Of a stretch of 64,000 bases of DNA, positions 45,258-58,471 are shown one piece after another. The position numbers and the translations under genes were made by a program. Each line of letters begins with the position of its first letter. The stretch's first letter is position 1. The notes beneath the pieces were generated by a model. The model was given only the letters and a program-made list of their open reading frames with translations. It did no database searches and was not told the origin of the DNA. The DNA is from Entonaema liquescens (taxonomy: Eukaryota; Ascomycota; Sordariomycetes; Xylariales; Xylariaceae), in the NCBI GenBank assembly GCA_902805475.1, contig CADCSX010000007.1:1798001-1862000 (forward strand), written 5' to 3'.

Positions 45258-48200
45258 CTAGTCCATCTGGCACCAGGGATGCTGAAGCACTTGTTCGATA
45301 TCATATCGCCGTGTAAGGTCGCGATCGAGCATACACCGGATAAGGTTGATACTTTCTTCGCTGATCACATATGGTACTCTTAGATCACGGTCCATTATCT
45401 CGTCGATGCTGTAGAATGGGTTCTCTTTATAGATGATGGTGTAAAGCAAAATCCCGAGAGCCCAAACGTCCTGTTCTTTACCGCCGTATGGCTTCCCTGC
45501 TAACACTTCCGGAGCCGCATAATCTGAAATCCAAGTTAGTCGATACCTTTCCAACTAAATGTCTATTAAAATAACGTACCAATAGTGCCTACGAAGACAT
45601 CAAAAGGTCCATTCTTGATATACGCTGCGCTTCCGAAGTCGATTAGCTTGATGTGCCCTTCACCATCTAAGATCACGTTTTCATCCTTGATGTCGCGATG
45701 AACCACCTTCGCTTTTATGTGCAGATGGTGTATCGCCCTAGCGACCTGGACAAAAATGCTTCGGCACTCATCTTCTTCCATGTTGGCACGGAGCTCAATG
45801 TAATCGAAGAGGTCCATTCCCGGATATCCGTGAGGTGCCATTTCAATATAATAGTTTGTCTCATCTTCGAAGAAATCTTCCATTTCTACAATGTTAGGGT
45901 GCTTAAAGCCATCTCGTCGGAGATAGTCCAAGACGTGTATCTCAAGGGGAACTGTGCCGAGGCGCCGATCTCTGGTCCACGTATCAACGAGGATTCGCCG
46001 CTTTGTCACATACTTCAGGACAACCTTCTTTCCGCCGTTGTATTTGTATCGTGCTAGTTTTACTTGGCCGTAAGCACCCTGACCCATATCTTCAAGTATA
46101 ACGAAATCATCAATCGTCTTTTTACGCGGTGGAGCATCTGTTTCAGGCGGCGACGACGACGATTCTTTTTCTGAACTCTTGGACGACCCGGTGAGTTTAC
46201 TAGCTGCGTTTATCGCAGCAACTTTAAGCTGCTGCGACAACCCCGATGCAGCGGAATTAGGCCTAGATTTCGTATCTTCAGTGTCTGAGCTCATGTCCAT
46301 CGGTGTATGCGCTGGTGTTTGACCGGGAGATGGCTGATGCAAGGGAGACACGGCCCCAGATAGCAGTGGTGACTTGGGATTGGTGGCCGCCAACGATTTA
46401 ATGTTGGATGCATGTAAATGACGAGAATAAGTGATCCACAGCGCGTAGACAACCTCTGATTCGATATCGCTTGTCTGTGATTCATCATCGCTTGCCCCTG
46501 AGTCACTATCGGAGTGCTTTTCGCTCTTTACAACTCTCATCTGAACGTCTATTTTTAGTTCGCTACCGTCGCGGTGTTTCGCTGGGAGCCCGTCAGGGTT
46601 TAGGAAATTGCTGGTAGCATCTGGTCTACCATCTTGTAAGGCTAACAAGGTAGCTGCTTTCCTGAAGCTATGCTCAGGCACTACAATGCCATCCTGAAGG
46701 TTAATCCCATCGTGATCAACCAATATCTCAAGAACTTTGTCGAAGTCTGGAATGAGGTTAGCGATTGACTGGCCCTCCGGTTTTTCATAGCCAAATAAGG
46801 CTCCACAGAATGCCGAATTCGAACTCTTGATTTGGAGTGTATCGGGAGAGACTACGATAATTCCTGCAATATGCGGGAAACTTGAAACTCGTAGTTCGGT
46901 CTGGCCTCTCGTCTGCGCGACTATGGCGGGAATATTGATCTTCCCACCGTTTCGACAAGTAAAATACCTGCGTTTCGCGATTTGAGCGTAGTCTATTGCG
47001 CCATATCTGGGATCGATACCTTGTCGAGGAATACGGGGAATCAACTTTCCGATATCCATACCCGGTTGTAGGTTTTCATCTCCCCATATTGGACCCGTCT
47101 CTCCAGATATTTTAGTGACAACTCCATCATCGTCAAGGCTCACGAAGGCGACATCCTCGTGGATTTCCTCCAAGACCCATATCAGCCCTACTCTCTTCTC
47201 CTTAACCCACAAACTCGCAGAACCCGTTGCCCCATTGCGCTTTTGTATAGGGACAACGTCACCGCAAAGCAGCACCCCCCTTGATTTTGAGCTGCGATGG
47301 TTCCCGCCTCGGGACTTCGACGGCGTGGTATCTCCGCTGTGGACAGTCTGCGCACGCCGAGCCGGGGTTTTTGGCGGCCGAGACCTTGAGTTTGGTTTGC
47401 TTAGAAGCTGTGCCGTGATTCCCCCGCGACCTCCCAATAGTGACGAGCCAACCGAAGGGGCAGGTTGTGGTTCGGTTTGTGCAGGTGCCTGTCCCACGTC
47501 ATCATGATCGGCGCGAAGGAGTTTGTTCTCTAACCAAGCACGTCTTTCCTCTTGCACAACTTCCAGGATCCCCATCTTGCGGACCTCGGCTTTTGTCACG
47601 CCGAACACTAAGCAGGCCAAGTCATTTGCGGCCAATATCGTCCACGGGGGTTTGGATTCGGTTGTGAAGATGGCCTGCGCGGCCGGAACCCACCGGGCTG
47701 CATGGCCATGGACCGCAGGTCCCAGAGACCCAGCTGAGCTAAGCGACGAACCCATAGCTAATGGCGGGAGCATGGGAGATACCAATGCTTCGGGGTAACC
47801 TTCTGACGAGCCAGCAAGGAAGGGTTGCGCCATGGTATCCATAAGTTTTGCTGTTTCTCGGCCGATCCAACGTCCGTGAATGTTCTCTTTAAGCTCGGCC
47901 GTCTGGATATGGGAGGGGATGTTTTGGCTGTAGTGCCACTTTCGTTCGTCGGCGTCCTCGACGAGTTCTCGGAATCCGTTTGCTCGTGATGCGCATCGTC
48001 TTGCTCTGGCGCTGATTTACCTCCCTCGCCTCCGGTAGATTGCGCGGTAGTGACTGGAACATGATCCGCAGTAGGCACTCGGGCCATTGGAGATACATGC
48101 GGTGTTATGAAGGATTCGGGACTGCTCGTCCTTGGTATAAAGTCCTTCTCGAAAATATTACCTTGCGAAACTTGAGCGGGACCAGTTAACGGGCCTGGAA

Positions 48201-49265
48201 TAAAGGAAGAGTCGGCATTTGGCAGATTCCCAGCTCCAACCAACTGTGCCCTGGCAAGAAGATCGAGCATGTGTTGGGTTTCAACATCACCGGAAACCCT
48301 AGCTTGGGCGCTAGCCATGGCGGCATTCGACGAAACAGCCCATCCCATTCGGTCTTTCATAAACTCTATAGACCGTTTTAGCACATTTTGACGGTTGTGT
48401 ATAAACTCCTCAGATTGGTGGGCGAAGGAGAAGGAGTGCAGAGACTCGGACGGAAAGCGGGACAAATCTTCGGAGAAATTGGGAGACGAGGGGCCCAGTA
48501 ATGGGGTATGATGCCCGGAAGGGATCATCATAGACATCGAAGTGGAGCGAGGGAGGCCGGCAGACGCACTTCGCGAAGATACGGCGCTCGAAGGCAACGT
48601 AGGAGTGCGAGGAGTAGGATGCTGGCGGATGCGTCGTAGACCGGAGATGCCCAGCCCATGATCGTGTTCGGTGATTATAGGGGATCTATTACTTCCACAC
48701 AACCAATATATTAGTCACTTATGACCTTTTAATTCAAATTTGGTGTTTTAAGTTGTGTGAGTTTTTGAGTCTTCTTCCTTTTTTCCCCTTCAGCTCACCT
48801 TCCGCCTAGCTTTCTTTTTTCTGTCTCTCATTTGTTTCTTGGCGGACGGGAACTTTGGTGTCATATGTAATAAGGCGGCTGAGCAGATGCATGTGACATT
48901 GGCGAAGGAGGCATACGTAGGTAATAGGTAATGATATGCCCTCCCCCGTCGTGCCCCGGTGCCCCCGGTGCCCAATGTATCTATTCTCGGATTTTGCAGG
49001 CGATACCGCCTCGCGCTAGAACGTACCTTGTGATTTGGTCAGATTCTGTCACGCCTGATCCGGCGTCAAAAGAGAACCTCAACCTCGTTCTCTCAGGAAA
49101 TTCAGCCACAACGGCAAGATTTCCAGTACTGCGGTTCTTGGGTATTCGCAGTGGTGCAGCCAGCTTATTGCTCCTCGTGGAGCCGCGGCCGCGCTGTGGT
49201 TCTGGGTCTGCATCCTGATGAATGTTCTCGGCGCCTTGTGGATAGGCAGCGGGATCAGTGGCCAT
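45258..49265 (-). CDS. PAS-domain serine/threonine kinase (Psk1/Psk2/PASK type), frame break
   Basis: Exon 1 (49265-49027, MATDPAAYPQGAENI) joins exon 2 at 48691 over a 335-nt intron with a phase-correct junction (ITSNRSPIITEHDHG). Exon 3 (45523-45258) follows a 56-nt intron inside the kinase domain, restoring GTIDYAAPEVL. After a Ser/Pro-rich N-terminus, a PAS-like segment (WTILAANDLACLVFGVTKAE) is visible, with a further possible PAS region before the linker. The C-terminal kinase domain (about residues 939-1205) has GQGAYG, VVLK, HRDIKDEN (Asp near 1080), DFG and APE. In yeast Psk1/Psk2 couple nutrient status to sugar storage and translation. Coding length is one base short of a whole number of codons: near 47846-47849 (A4 on the sense strand) one missing base separates DVGSAEKQQ from MDTMAQPF. 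Confidence 0.9.
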
Positions 49266-51607
49266 GGGCATGAAGATGATGCGTCGTTTCAACCTCGAAA
49301 CTCACCACAGTCCTGATTTCCACCATGAATCTGTTTCATAATTGACGAAACAGTAATAGAAGTTGTGCTACGGCCTGCGCGCGCAATAGATTTGAATGGG
49401 CGACTGAGAGTGAGGCAAAATGAAAAAAAAATATATAAATGAGAGGATAAGGATAACAAGAGATACTGTTGGGAAGTAACTGTAAGGCACGCAAGGCACA
49501 GCAGCAGAACACTCAGCGCAAGACAACGCAGGGTGTTGTACAGTGAAAGTATCTGAGGCGAGTTCCAGTAAGCTGACGGCTAGTGGAAACAATGCGGGGT
49601 TAAATTAATCAAGCCTTCACCTAATAGAAAAAGAGAGAGAGAAGGACAGAAAAGAAAGGAAAAGAATAAAGTAAATAATTCTGCTTGGGTGGGAATTTCC
49701 CTTTCCCCTCTAAAAAAAAAAAAAAAAACCAACAGCTACCTAGGTAGAGACTTGCTGCCAAAAGGTCAAAGGGTACATTACCTCAGGCTGCAAGCTTGTT
49801 AAGGTTTGGGTTGTCAGTGGGGGTTCCGCCTGCCGACTGTCGGCTGCTAGCAGCCCAGATTTCAATCAGATGTTACGGTACTGGTCAGCTCTGTGGCGTT
49901 TCCGTTATAGTTGAAAGCTGGGGAACCCTTGACAAGTTTGCTGGTAAGTTGCGTCTTACGCACTGTCTTTTATAGACTTAATTTATTTTTATCTTAAATG
50001 AGGTTTGATGTGTTAGGTAGAATTGGGGGTATATTGAAATGTGAAAGAAAGATATTATATAACTTGGACAAAGACAACTTACCAGGGATTTAAACTCCTA
50101 GGTAATATGTTTGCATAGACGGAGGTAGCTCAGCATATGTACATCCAGTGGTACAGTGCTCTTTTGCGAGTGCGAAGAAGTGGGTTCTCAAGTGGATGGA
50201 AGTATCTGAGCAATGTATTTCGTACCTAATAGTATTCGAGTCGCACAACCGAGAGATGGTCCAAACTCTAAGGGTATTGGGGTCGTTTCTCAAGTACCCA
50301 AGTAGTACAAGTAGTACAAGCTCTCCAAATCGAAATGCGGGCATCCATAATATCACGAACGCCTTCTTCTTAAAGCTTCCTTTCATTTTTTTATGCGTAA
50401 CCTCTGTTATATAAATGTTACAAAATATTAGCCAAATCCGTACTGGAATATCCCGCGTACAAGAAGATTGCCGAGAAATTCGAGGCTCTTAATCAAGCAC
50501 TGATCAAGCATTGATCAGGTATCGAACCGACGACTATGATGTCAGTTAGCAGGGGGCGTACACCAACGTATTCCATCACTGATTGGTCCGCATGAATATT
50601 AGTCGTATTAGTCTTCCTACAGGGACGCGCGCCTCTGGCGGCTGCAATGGGTGATGACATATAACAGCAATGACGCTGCTCGTATACATAGTCGTCGACA
50701 TCAAGCCTAGCTTTGGGCTGCTTGGGCTGCATGATGGACATACGATTCAATCAAATAGTGGATTTCCCAACTTTAGTCTGATCGCTTGCATGCAGCCACT
50801 TGCAGATATCCATAGATCGTAAGTCGTGGGGGGGTGTTTCCCAGATCATCTTCTAATTCAAGCAAGAGATTTTCTCGTCTTGTATAGCACTATGAAGCTA
50901 ATCTCGGGAGTTCTCCCTTTTTTTGTTCTTTTTTCTTTTCTTTCAACCCCTCCTCTCTCTCCTTTTCATATATTCATACAGTTAATACTATCAAGCCCGG
51001 CACCTAGGGTGTAACGAAGATCACATCACTTTACAGATGTGATAAAAGTACTCCATCAAGAATTACCACGCAGCTTTCTAATTCTGCCTTTGTCTCTTGA
51101 GGATTACCCTATGAGTCCAAAAAGAAAGGTGTCTCAAGTATTCCTTTCCCACCTCAGAACTTGAACTCCGCCGCAGGACCCATCCCCATGCACGTTTCTT
51201 CCTCCTCGGAGGCCGCAGTTCCCGATCCCACACCGACCCTATTTCCTGAACGCCATGCATGCATCTTTGGTAATATAACTCCCCCCCCACCACCTTTGGT
51301 GCCCTTCCCTCTTGGGCTTACCAGGTCTCCACCCCCATTGACCCTAGAACTTTTGGTAAACCACCAGAAACGCTGCGTATTTACCCTCGCCCTGGCCCCG
51401 TACCCGGCTAGTATACAATATATACGTGTGATGAGCAGTACGCTATCAACTGCTATTGCCCTGCTCAATACTTCGTTTTATGGTTGCGGTATCGCCTGGT
51501 TGCGTGTATAAACTCGCAAACGCGTACCGATGCTTTTGTATCTGCCACCTGTAGTTATGTGTCGTATTCCGAATCATCTTAACCACTGGTGTACCACCTC
51601 AGAAGCC
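49266..51607. other. 2.3-kb spacer, PAS kinase promoter side
   Basis: No gene is supported. It includes a 16-A run near 49712, G/A-rich repeats near 49630-49660, and a 116-codon Pro-rich plus-strand frame (51161-51511) opposed by a 104-codon minus frame, neither with family features. Confidence 0.4.
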
Positions 51608-54311
51608 TCAAGAACCACCGGATGATGGTGAACTCGCGCCCTTATTCCTCCGGAAAAAGGTTGAGACGTTCATCCTGAACCTGCTGGTCTTCTTCTTAAG
51701 CGGTATCTCCGGTTTGAGTGTATTTCCATTAGAATCCTCCTCGGAATTGCCGGACTCAAGACTGTGCATTGGTCCCGTTGTGCGGTAATCAGGTGCTACA
51801 ATTTTCGTAACAGGAACGCTGCCAGGACGCTCAAGGGATTCTTGACTGACAATGCTTGTACCTTGAGTGCTTGGCGAGAGCGGCATCTTGCCTGTAGTAG
51901 CACTGGTGGCTTGCGACTGCCAGTCCCCTGGAGGCACCGAATTGCTCCCATCTGTTGTCTCGCTGCAACGCTGTTTCCCGTGATATCCAACTCCTCGACT
52001 GTCTGGCTCGTTACTGCTGAAAGGATCGGTGTCGAACCCGACTGGGATGCCGTTTACTTCTTTATATCCTTCTCGATTATCAGGGGTGTGATATGGCTGA
52101 TCGGTTGGCGATGAGCCTGCCTTTTTCATCTCTGCATGGTTCGAGACCAATTCGCACTTTGTCGGGTCTATTCGGAAGTTTTCAACACCCTCGGCCTGAA
52201 TGGCTAGCCCTAAAGCACGAGGTGAAAGAACACCTTCTGTAAATATCCTTCGCTGCTCTTCTTCCATCCGCGGAATCTGTTGCACCGTCTTCTCAAATAG
52301 TATCCTATTTATTTCGAGCTCCTCCACGGTATACTGCATTGTAGGCAGCACATCGGCGATCCCTCGAAACAAAGGAATAGCGAATATTTCCATGAATTTT
52401 ATTTGAGCCCGAGCTAACGACAAGAAATCCTTCTTAGGACGCGAGATGAGGGAAGACTGAATACCAATATCACTTTCCATCGTTGCTTGCCGCGAAAATT
52501 CGTCACAAAGGATATACATCCATTGGAGTGCTGCCTCGTATTTTCGTGCCTAACGATATCATTAGCCGCTGCCAAATTTGGATAAGAAACAAACGCAACA
52601 CATACAACATTACTGACGTCAGCGCACTTTATGATTAGGCAGCATATAAGTGTGGTCTGTTTGTCTATAGTTTTCTCACTCCAATTTTCAATAGGCTCCT
52701 TGTTAAGTTCCTTCTCGAGGTTCTCAAGCTTGGTCATGTAATCAAAGTGCACGCCCATATCTGTGGCAAGGATCGAACTAATCATAAGAGTGCGCATTTT
52801 CGTATCTTCAAAAACCTTGGGCCAATATCTCCGCAGGATTTGTGAATAGGCCGCGCAATGGAAGGATTCGAGAACAGACCGATCATTGTACAATTGCGCT
52901 AGGGGCGCATTAAGCACGGTGAGAAAGCCGTTGTTCACACCGGGATGACCAACGTCGTGTCCGATCGCCCCTATGAGAAGAGTTAATGCCTCAAAAGGCC
53001 TGATTAAATTCACGAGAGAACTCTTCTTGATCGACCCGGCGGAAGATCTGGGTCGCGTGGGATATGGTGGTAAGGCCCCAATTTGAACAAGGAAATTAAA
53101 CGTCGCCTGGAGAACATCGACCGCATGACGAAAGTTGTGATATGGTACGAAGGTATTATAAGCAGCTCGTGTCGCCACAAGAAAAGTCGTGAGCTGCTCT
53201 GTAATTCAGGACGAGTTAGTAGCCGCAAGCAGGAGTATAAATAGGCCGCTTACCTGTTGGTATTCGCCACTGTTCAAGCTCCGGCATAGAAAAGGCGTGT
53301 TTAAACATGAGGATGGCCGCGATGAGGAGGGAATCATCACAGAAATCGTGAGCAGAGAAATGCCATTTCCCGATGTCCCTAGCAATTCGAGACCGCAAGT
53401 CGGAGGGAACGTTGACCTTGACATTCCCAATGCGATCTTCAGACTCTTCACCAGAATGGCAAATTCCTCTCATTAACCCTGATACCATAGCCTCTCTAAG
53501 GTACGAGTAAGGCTGCTCCTCGTGCACGCCTACCCAAGACCGTTTGCGGCCCCTCCGAACTTCCATCGCTGCCTGTTGCTCCCTAGCAGCTTCTTTATGC
53601 GCCCGGTACGCATGAACTTCGAGAGTCGTTAATGTTTTAATGTGTAAGGGACTGGCCATCACATCCACCGCACCAGAGTCAAGACACTTTCTTAATAGGG
53701 CGCGGTTTGTTAGTGATCTGCCAGTCGCGCCGGGTGCTTCCGAGAGGTAATCCGCGTAACCTGGCTGTGGAGGGTCGTCGTCCGTGCCATCGTTCGCTGG
53801 AGGGCTTCGTAGTAAAGGAAAGCTAATGACGGGAATGGGTACTACTAATCTGGAGAGGCTTCTCAGATGTGTCTCGTAAACAATCCGCTCAAGAAGTCTT
53901 AACCCATAGAGCTCCTCTTCGAATTGACCGTCTTTCTGGTCGCCTTGCGAGGCCTCGGAGAAAGGGGAATGGTCTCGTTCGGGTGATAACGGCTCTAATA
54001 CTTGCTCATCGTACGGCGTATCAATTAGTACAAGAGTCGGCTTCAGCCCTACCATAGATGTATCTTGTAAGTGGAACAGCTTGGATATACAAGCAGAACC
54101 GCTTGCGCACACGTGTACTGCGACATGTGTTAGTGACTTTGCTCCGAGAAGTTTACATCGAGAACTGACCATCGCCAAAGGCATCTAATAAAAGTCCCAA
54201 ATTATCCCCAAGGTCCCCAGATTCCTGTAGTTCCGCGCTCTCAGAACTTAGTGACCGATCCTCGAGCACATTACGATCCACGTAGATCACATTACAAGTT
54301 GCACTATCCAT
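51608..54311 (-). CDS. PDE2: 3',5'-cyclic nucleotide phosphodiesterase (class I, yeast Pde2 type)
   Basis: Exons 54311-54170, 54117-53254, 53198-52606 and 52549-51608 encode 846 residues with introns of 52-56 nt. The N-terminus (MDSATCNVIYVDR, then DVHVCASGSACISKLFHLQD) is of the fungal Pde2/PdeH type. The class I catalytic signature is complete: PYHNFRHAVDVLQ (His near 356), IGHDVGHPGVNN (His-Asp near 416-417), YNDRSVLESFHCA, SILATDMGVHFDYM, and KCADVSNVARKYEAALQW after splicing. The metal-binding HxxxH and HD residues are all present. It should hydrolyse cAMP and lower PKA signalling. The C-terminal 200 residues are Ser/Pro-rich and end in a basic RFRMNVSTFFRRNKG segment. It lies 2.3 kb upstream of, and in line with, the PAS kinase. 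Confidence 0.95.
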
Positions 54312-54741
54312 CGCAGCGGGCTATGGCATCCAGTCTAGAGACCGGAGCACTTCCGCCAGGGTAACCTGTCGTCGCAATTGTTGTCGCAAGTGGAACTAGC
54401 TGTGAGAGCAAGCAATTATATGGTAAGAAGTAATCAATTGGGTCGTTAATGAAGGATGAATAATGTCTTAGTCCACAACTAATTTAGTATATCGTAAGTG
54501 CGACGAAATATTGAAAGTAGACGCGCGAATGTCGTACTCGAGACTCGAGGATTCCTTGACAAGCCAGCCACTCAAATTAGGTCACACCTCAGAAGCAACC
54601 ATCTAAAAGATCCGAAAGGTGAAGGGCGCATGCGATCAACTCGGTGCGGTTATAGTTATTGGTTATGGGAATTCGAAGGGAGAGATCGAGAAAGGGTGGA
54701 ACGGATTAGTAACATAGGACTCGAGACAAGCGAAGGCGCAC

Positions 54742-54744
<3 letters not shown>

Positions 54745-54782
<38 letters not shown>
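54745..54782. repeat. (TG)19 microsatellite
   Basis: A perfect 38-base TG tract lies about 440 bp upstream of the phosphodiesterase start, within its probable promoter side. Confidence 0.85.
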
Positions 54783-54787
<5 letters not shown>

Positions 54788-55247
54788 TCTAATGCTTCGA
54801 AAACGTGTGGATAGAGCCGAAAAGGTGAAAAGGTGGTCGCGCCTCACACCCTATTGCGAACCCGTCTGAAAGGGAGCGACGTTACACTCTTAATAGGAAC
54901 GATAATGCGTTTCGCAACGTCTGCGACCCAAGTCTCTCTCCAGCCGTGTTTAAAATAATGGTTTGTTTTCGTTTTTGTTTTTTAATTTCCTTACTTCCGT
55001 GGAAAAGGTTGGACGTGATAGGTAATTAGGTCAAAAGAAAATAAAAAATACTCAATACCCCGTCAACTGGGATATAGGTTGGTTTCGAAATTACTCTAGT
55101 AATGAAGCCGGAAGACTGGGCAACACAGATGTTGTTGATGAGGAGACGATAAGGGAATAGTATACAGGCGGGTTGTACGTGACGTTTTTGACAAAAAATA
55201 AAAAGCAGGGGAGGATGGCAGGTATTTCGAAGTAATCGAGGTAACAA

Positions 55248-55275
55248 GCAATGAGCAATGAGCAATGAGCAATGA
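55248..55275. repeat. (GCAATGA)4 short tandem repeat
   Basis: Four exact 7-base units lie 280 bp left of the MITE. Confidence 0.7.
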
Positions 55276-55555
55276 CCAGATAGACCAAGAGATGGGAACT
55301 GAAAAGGGTGTAGACTAGAGTTCTCCCCAATGTGGATCGAGCAATAGAAGGGAGAAAAGAAAAGGATAACAAGTGAAGTCTGCGATTAATCGGGTGTCAT
55401 TTTTAGTGCGACGGCAGTGAAAGCTGCAGTGCTGCTTGCTTCTTTGCTTGGAATCCCAAAGGCCCACCGCGCGTTAGGTACATGTGTGTACTTCGTATAT
55501 ATAGTACCTTAGGTACATGTACAGACGTATGTAGGTACCTAGGCACTAGACATTA

Positions 55556-55831
55556 CACCTCCGCCAGGATGGTAAACGTTAGAGGCTCCACCGTTCCATA
55601 CTTTATTGTAGGTAGCTGCTAAGATATTTTATATGGGAAATCCTTTGCTCGTTACTTGCTGATCTAAAATCTTCAAGATATTTTTCTTCGCACGAGCCAC
55701 AACACCAAGACTGAAGTAAGTTATTGCGTACCTCCCTTATAAAAATTGGCTTATAAGTTACCTGCGGAACGTACTCGTTGATAAAGTATGGAACGGTGGA
55801 GCCTCTAACGTTTACCATCCTGGCGGAGGTG
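55556..55831. mobile_element. MITE with perfect 51-bp TIRs and TA target duplication
   Basis: The arm 55556-55606 (beginning CACCTCCGCCAGGATGGTAA) is the exact reverse complement of 55781-55831. TA dinucleotides flank both sides (55554-55555 and 55832-55833). The 276-bp element has a 174-bp interior without coding potential. Length, long TIRs and the TA duplication fit a non-autonomous Tc1/mariner-type MITE. Zero mismatches between arms suggest recent insertion. The sequence was not recognised as a named family. Confidence 0.85.
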
Positions 55832-58436
55832 TAGGTAGGCACTAGGCGCTAACTGCATGTGCTAGAATCCAGCGGTAGGATCGTAGTTGAAGGTAGCGTA
55901 GTGTAGGTAATAAATGGGACCATTTAGGTGGTTGGCAGTCAGTAGAAATAATAACGTGGTACCCAGGTTAACCCGATCTGCCCAATATTTTTAAGTCAGG
56001 CCTTGTGGATTTGGCTGCTATATCAGTTTTCTGGTGATATAAAAGACTCGAGACATTGTATTCGAAGACCAACTCCGACGTTCAAATTTCATGCGTTCGG
56101 AAAACGCAAGCTATGTAACCTTGGATGTTGTAAGTGTCATAAGTGTTGTACCACGTAGGTAAAATGATAAACGTAGACGATGCATATTCGTAACCTAAGG
56201 TATTGCCAATGCAGAACCGCACCCCTCTCATAAACTCCCGCAGCAGCTTAATCCGATGCTCCTTTAACCTACCCTCTTTAGAGCTATGTACCTATATGTA
56301 TACCAGGTAATTACCTACCTATGTTATTCCCTACGCAAATCTGATGATTAGACGCCGCCTTTTAAATGTACCTAGTGATTGTATCTCTAATCCGTGCGGC
56401 TGATCGAATATCGGCGGTTAGGTACCGTACCTCGGTATCGTCTGCGAGAGGAATACGGCACATATGTAATGTTAATAATTGAGATTGTTGTTGCAGCCAA
56501 TAGCAAGGGCATGGCGAAATTGATAGTGGAAGTGATGAATGTACAAAGTGCCCACATTGCGATGGAGTTTCGGGGCTGCCGTCTAGAAGCTGTGGTCGAA
56601 GGGAACCGACTCAGGTCTGCTTACGTCTTTGGTTCCCTGCGTGTGCATCGTAAGCATTAACCCACTGTAAAGCAACAAGCTTCAGCGAGAAATCGAATAT
56701 GACTCGCTGCGACAGTGATATTCCCTGCGCATGGTCCGGGATGCCCCTGTCTGGCCGGGCAACCACGAGGAACCTTGGCAGCCTTTTTAGGTGCTTCTAG
56801 CCAGCTTCGAAGCCTTCCAGAAGGCTGATGGAAGCCTGTAGCGAACGACCTTGGAAATGGAAAGGAAAAAGAGGAAAAGTGGGCAAGTGGAAAGTGGGAA
56901 AAGCGGGAAAGGTGGATTAACCAAGCCAATAAGATGTGCTATATTAGACCCACAGGCCCATACAGTACGTACAAAGTTACACAACACGCACTTTTTGCCT
57001 TTTTAGCTTGTCGCTTTTTGACGATCATTCATCAACTCATGCAGCTCGCAGCCCACGCAACCATTGAAGATCCATTGATTTCATTCAGATTACCTTTGGA
57101 GATTACCTTTGGCTACTTTAACCTGCTTGGGCTTCCGACATGCGATAACAATTCATTACCAACACATATTCATCATCCATTCAACATAAAACTAGTCCCC
57201 ATTCTTTCTATTGCCTTTATCAAGCTGAGAGAGGCTCGGAGTTTTGTTTATCGAACCATATATTCCAATGCTAGTTAATATTGTCGCGGTCCAAGAAATT
57301 ATGTCATGGCAAGTGTACAATCATCAATGATAGCAAACGATGACCACATGGTTCACATGGCTCTTCCCGTGGTCAAAGTTCATTTCTAATTATGGTTCTG
57401 CCCAAATTTGCCTCCGCTAGGTATGTTCGTAATATATGTAGATAAGTTTGGGCATCTGAGATAATGAGCGCCTTATTAGAAGTAGGGCTGGAGAAGTGAC
57501 TCATTCTCACTCGTGTTTATCTACGGTATTGAGTTTGCCAACGAAGCGAGTTCCCTATGATTGATCTTTTTTTTTTCCTTCTATGATTTCTATATTGTAT
57601 CATTTAGTGGCGGAAGCATGTGTAAAACACATCGTCGTCAGTGCGTACCTAAGGTATGTATAATCCTACCTATCGCGTTTACTGCCACGTAGAAAACGTA
57701 TGCAAGTTATATGCAGAAGAGCTAATGAACAAATCAACAATAATGCTCTAGTTTAAGGGACGCGGTTCGGAATAAAAATATCATATATCGTCATTTATCG
57801 TTTTACAACTTTTTAAATAAGTGCATCTCCATTTTTAACGTATTGATGCAGTTGTTTGGATAGCATCAAATAGCTAGGTGTCAATTCAATCACATTGAAA
57901 TATGTGCCTACACCTAGGTATAGGTATTACCTACTTACATACCTAGGCGATTGTCTCAAGTCGCAAATCCTTTTGAGCTGATGCTAGAGTTCTTTGCAAA
58001 GTATCTAAATGTACCTTTGTTATCGCCGAATGACAAAAGTTGTACATCGTTTTGCGTATACAAGCTTTTAACCGCATGTCTTCCCATGTCTTCCCTCTCG
58101 GTCCCTGAATTAACAATTAACAATACCGAATCCCTGCTCTTTCTAATGTCTCCTCATGCCTTTTTACGGTATTACTAATGGTGACTTCCGGCTGTGTAAC
58201 CCCCAAACAGCAACTCCGCCGCTTCCTTTTGGTGACCTTCCCCTTACAGTAGCATCCTCTGCAACGGAGAGCGCCTGTTGGTTTTGTACCAGCCCCACAA
58301 AGGCAAAACACCACAAATCGAGGTTCTCGGATCTGTTTTCCATTTGCCTTACTGCGGTATTACACGGCCCCCACACCCGTTTGGTATCGATGTAAGAGCC
58401 CTAAACCAACCTTAAAACATTTCAACAATGAGCCAC

Positions 58437-58437
<1 letters not shown>

Positions 58438-58470
<33 letters not shown>
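58438..58470. repeat. (TTAG)n microsatellite
   Basis: About eight TTAG units in intergenic sequence. The unit differs from the fungal telomere repeat TTAGGG, so an interstitial telomere is not implied. Confidence 0.8.

Positions 58471-58471
<1 letters not shown>

Noticed and set aside
50500..50580. tRNA-like 3' half (GGTTCGATACC on the minus strand)
   Set aside because: The T-loop-like string is present, but the T-stem does not pair and no acceptor, D or anticodon stems can be built around it.
51078..51511. Overlapping ORFs on both strands upstream of the PAS kinase
   Set aside because: Pro/Gly/Glu-rich translations of C/G-rich tracts with no recognisable domain on either strand.
58438..58470. 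Interstitial telomere repeat
   Set aside because: The unit is TTAG, not TTAGGG; it is a plain tetranucleotide microsatellite.
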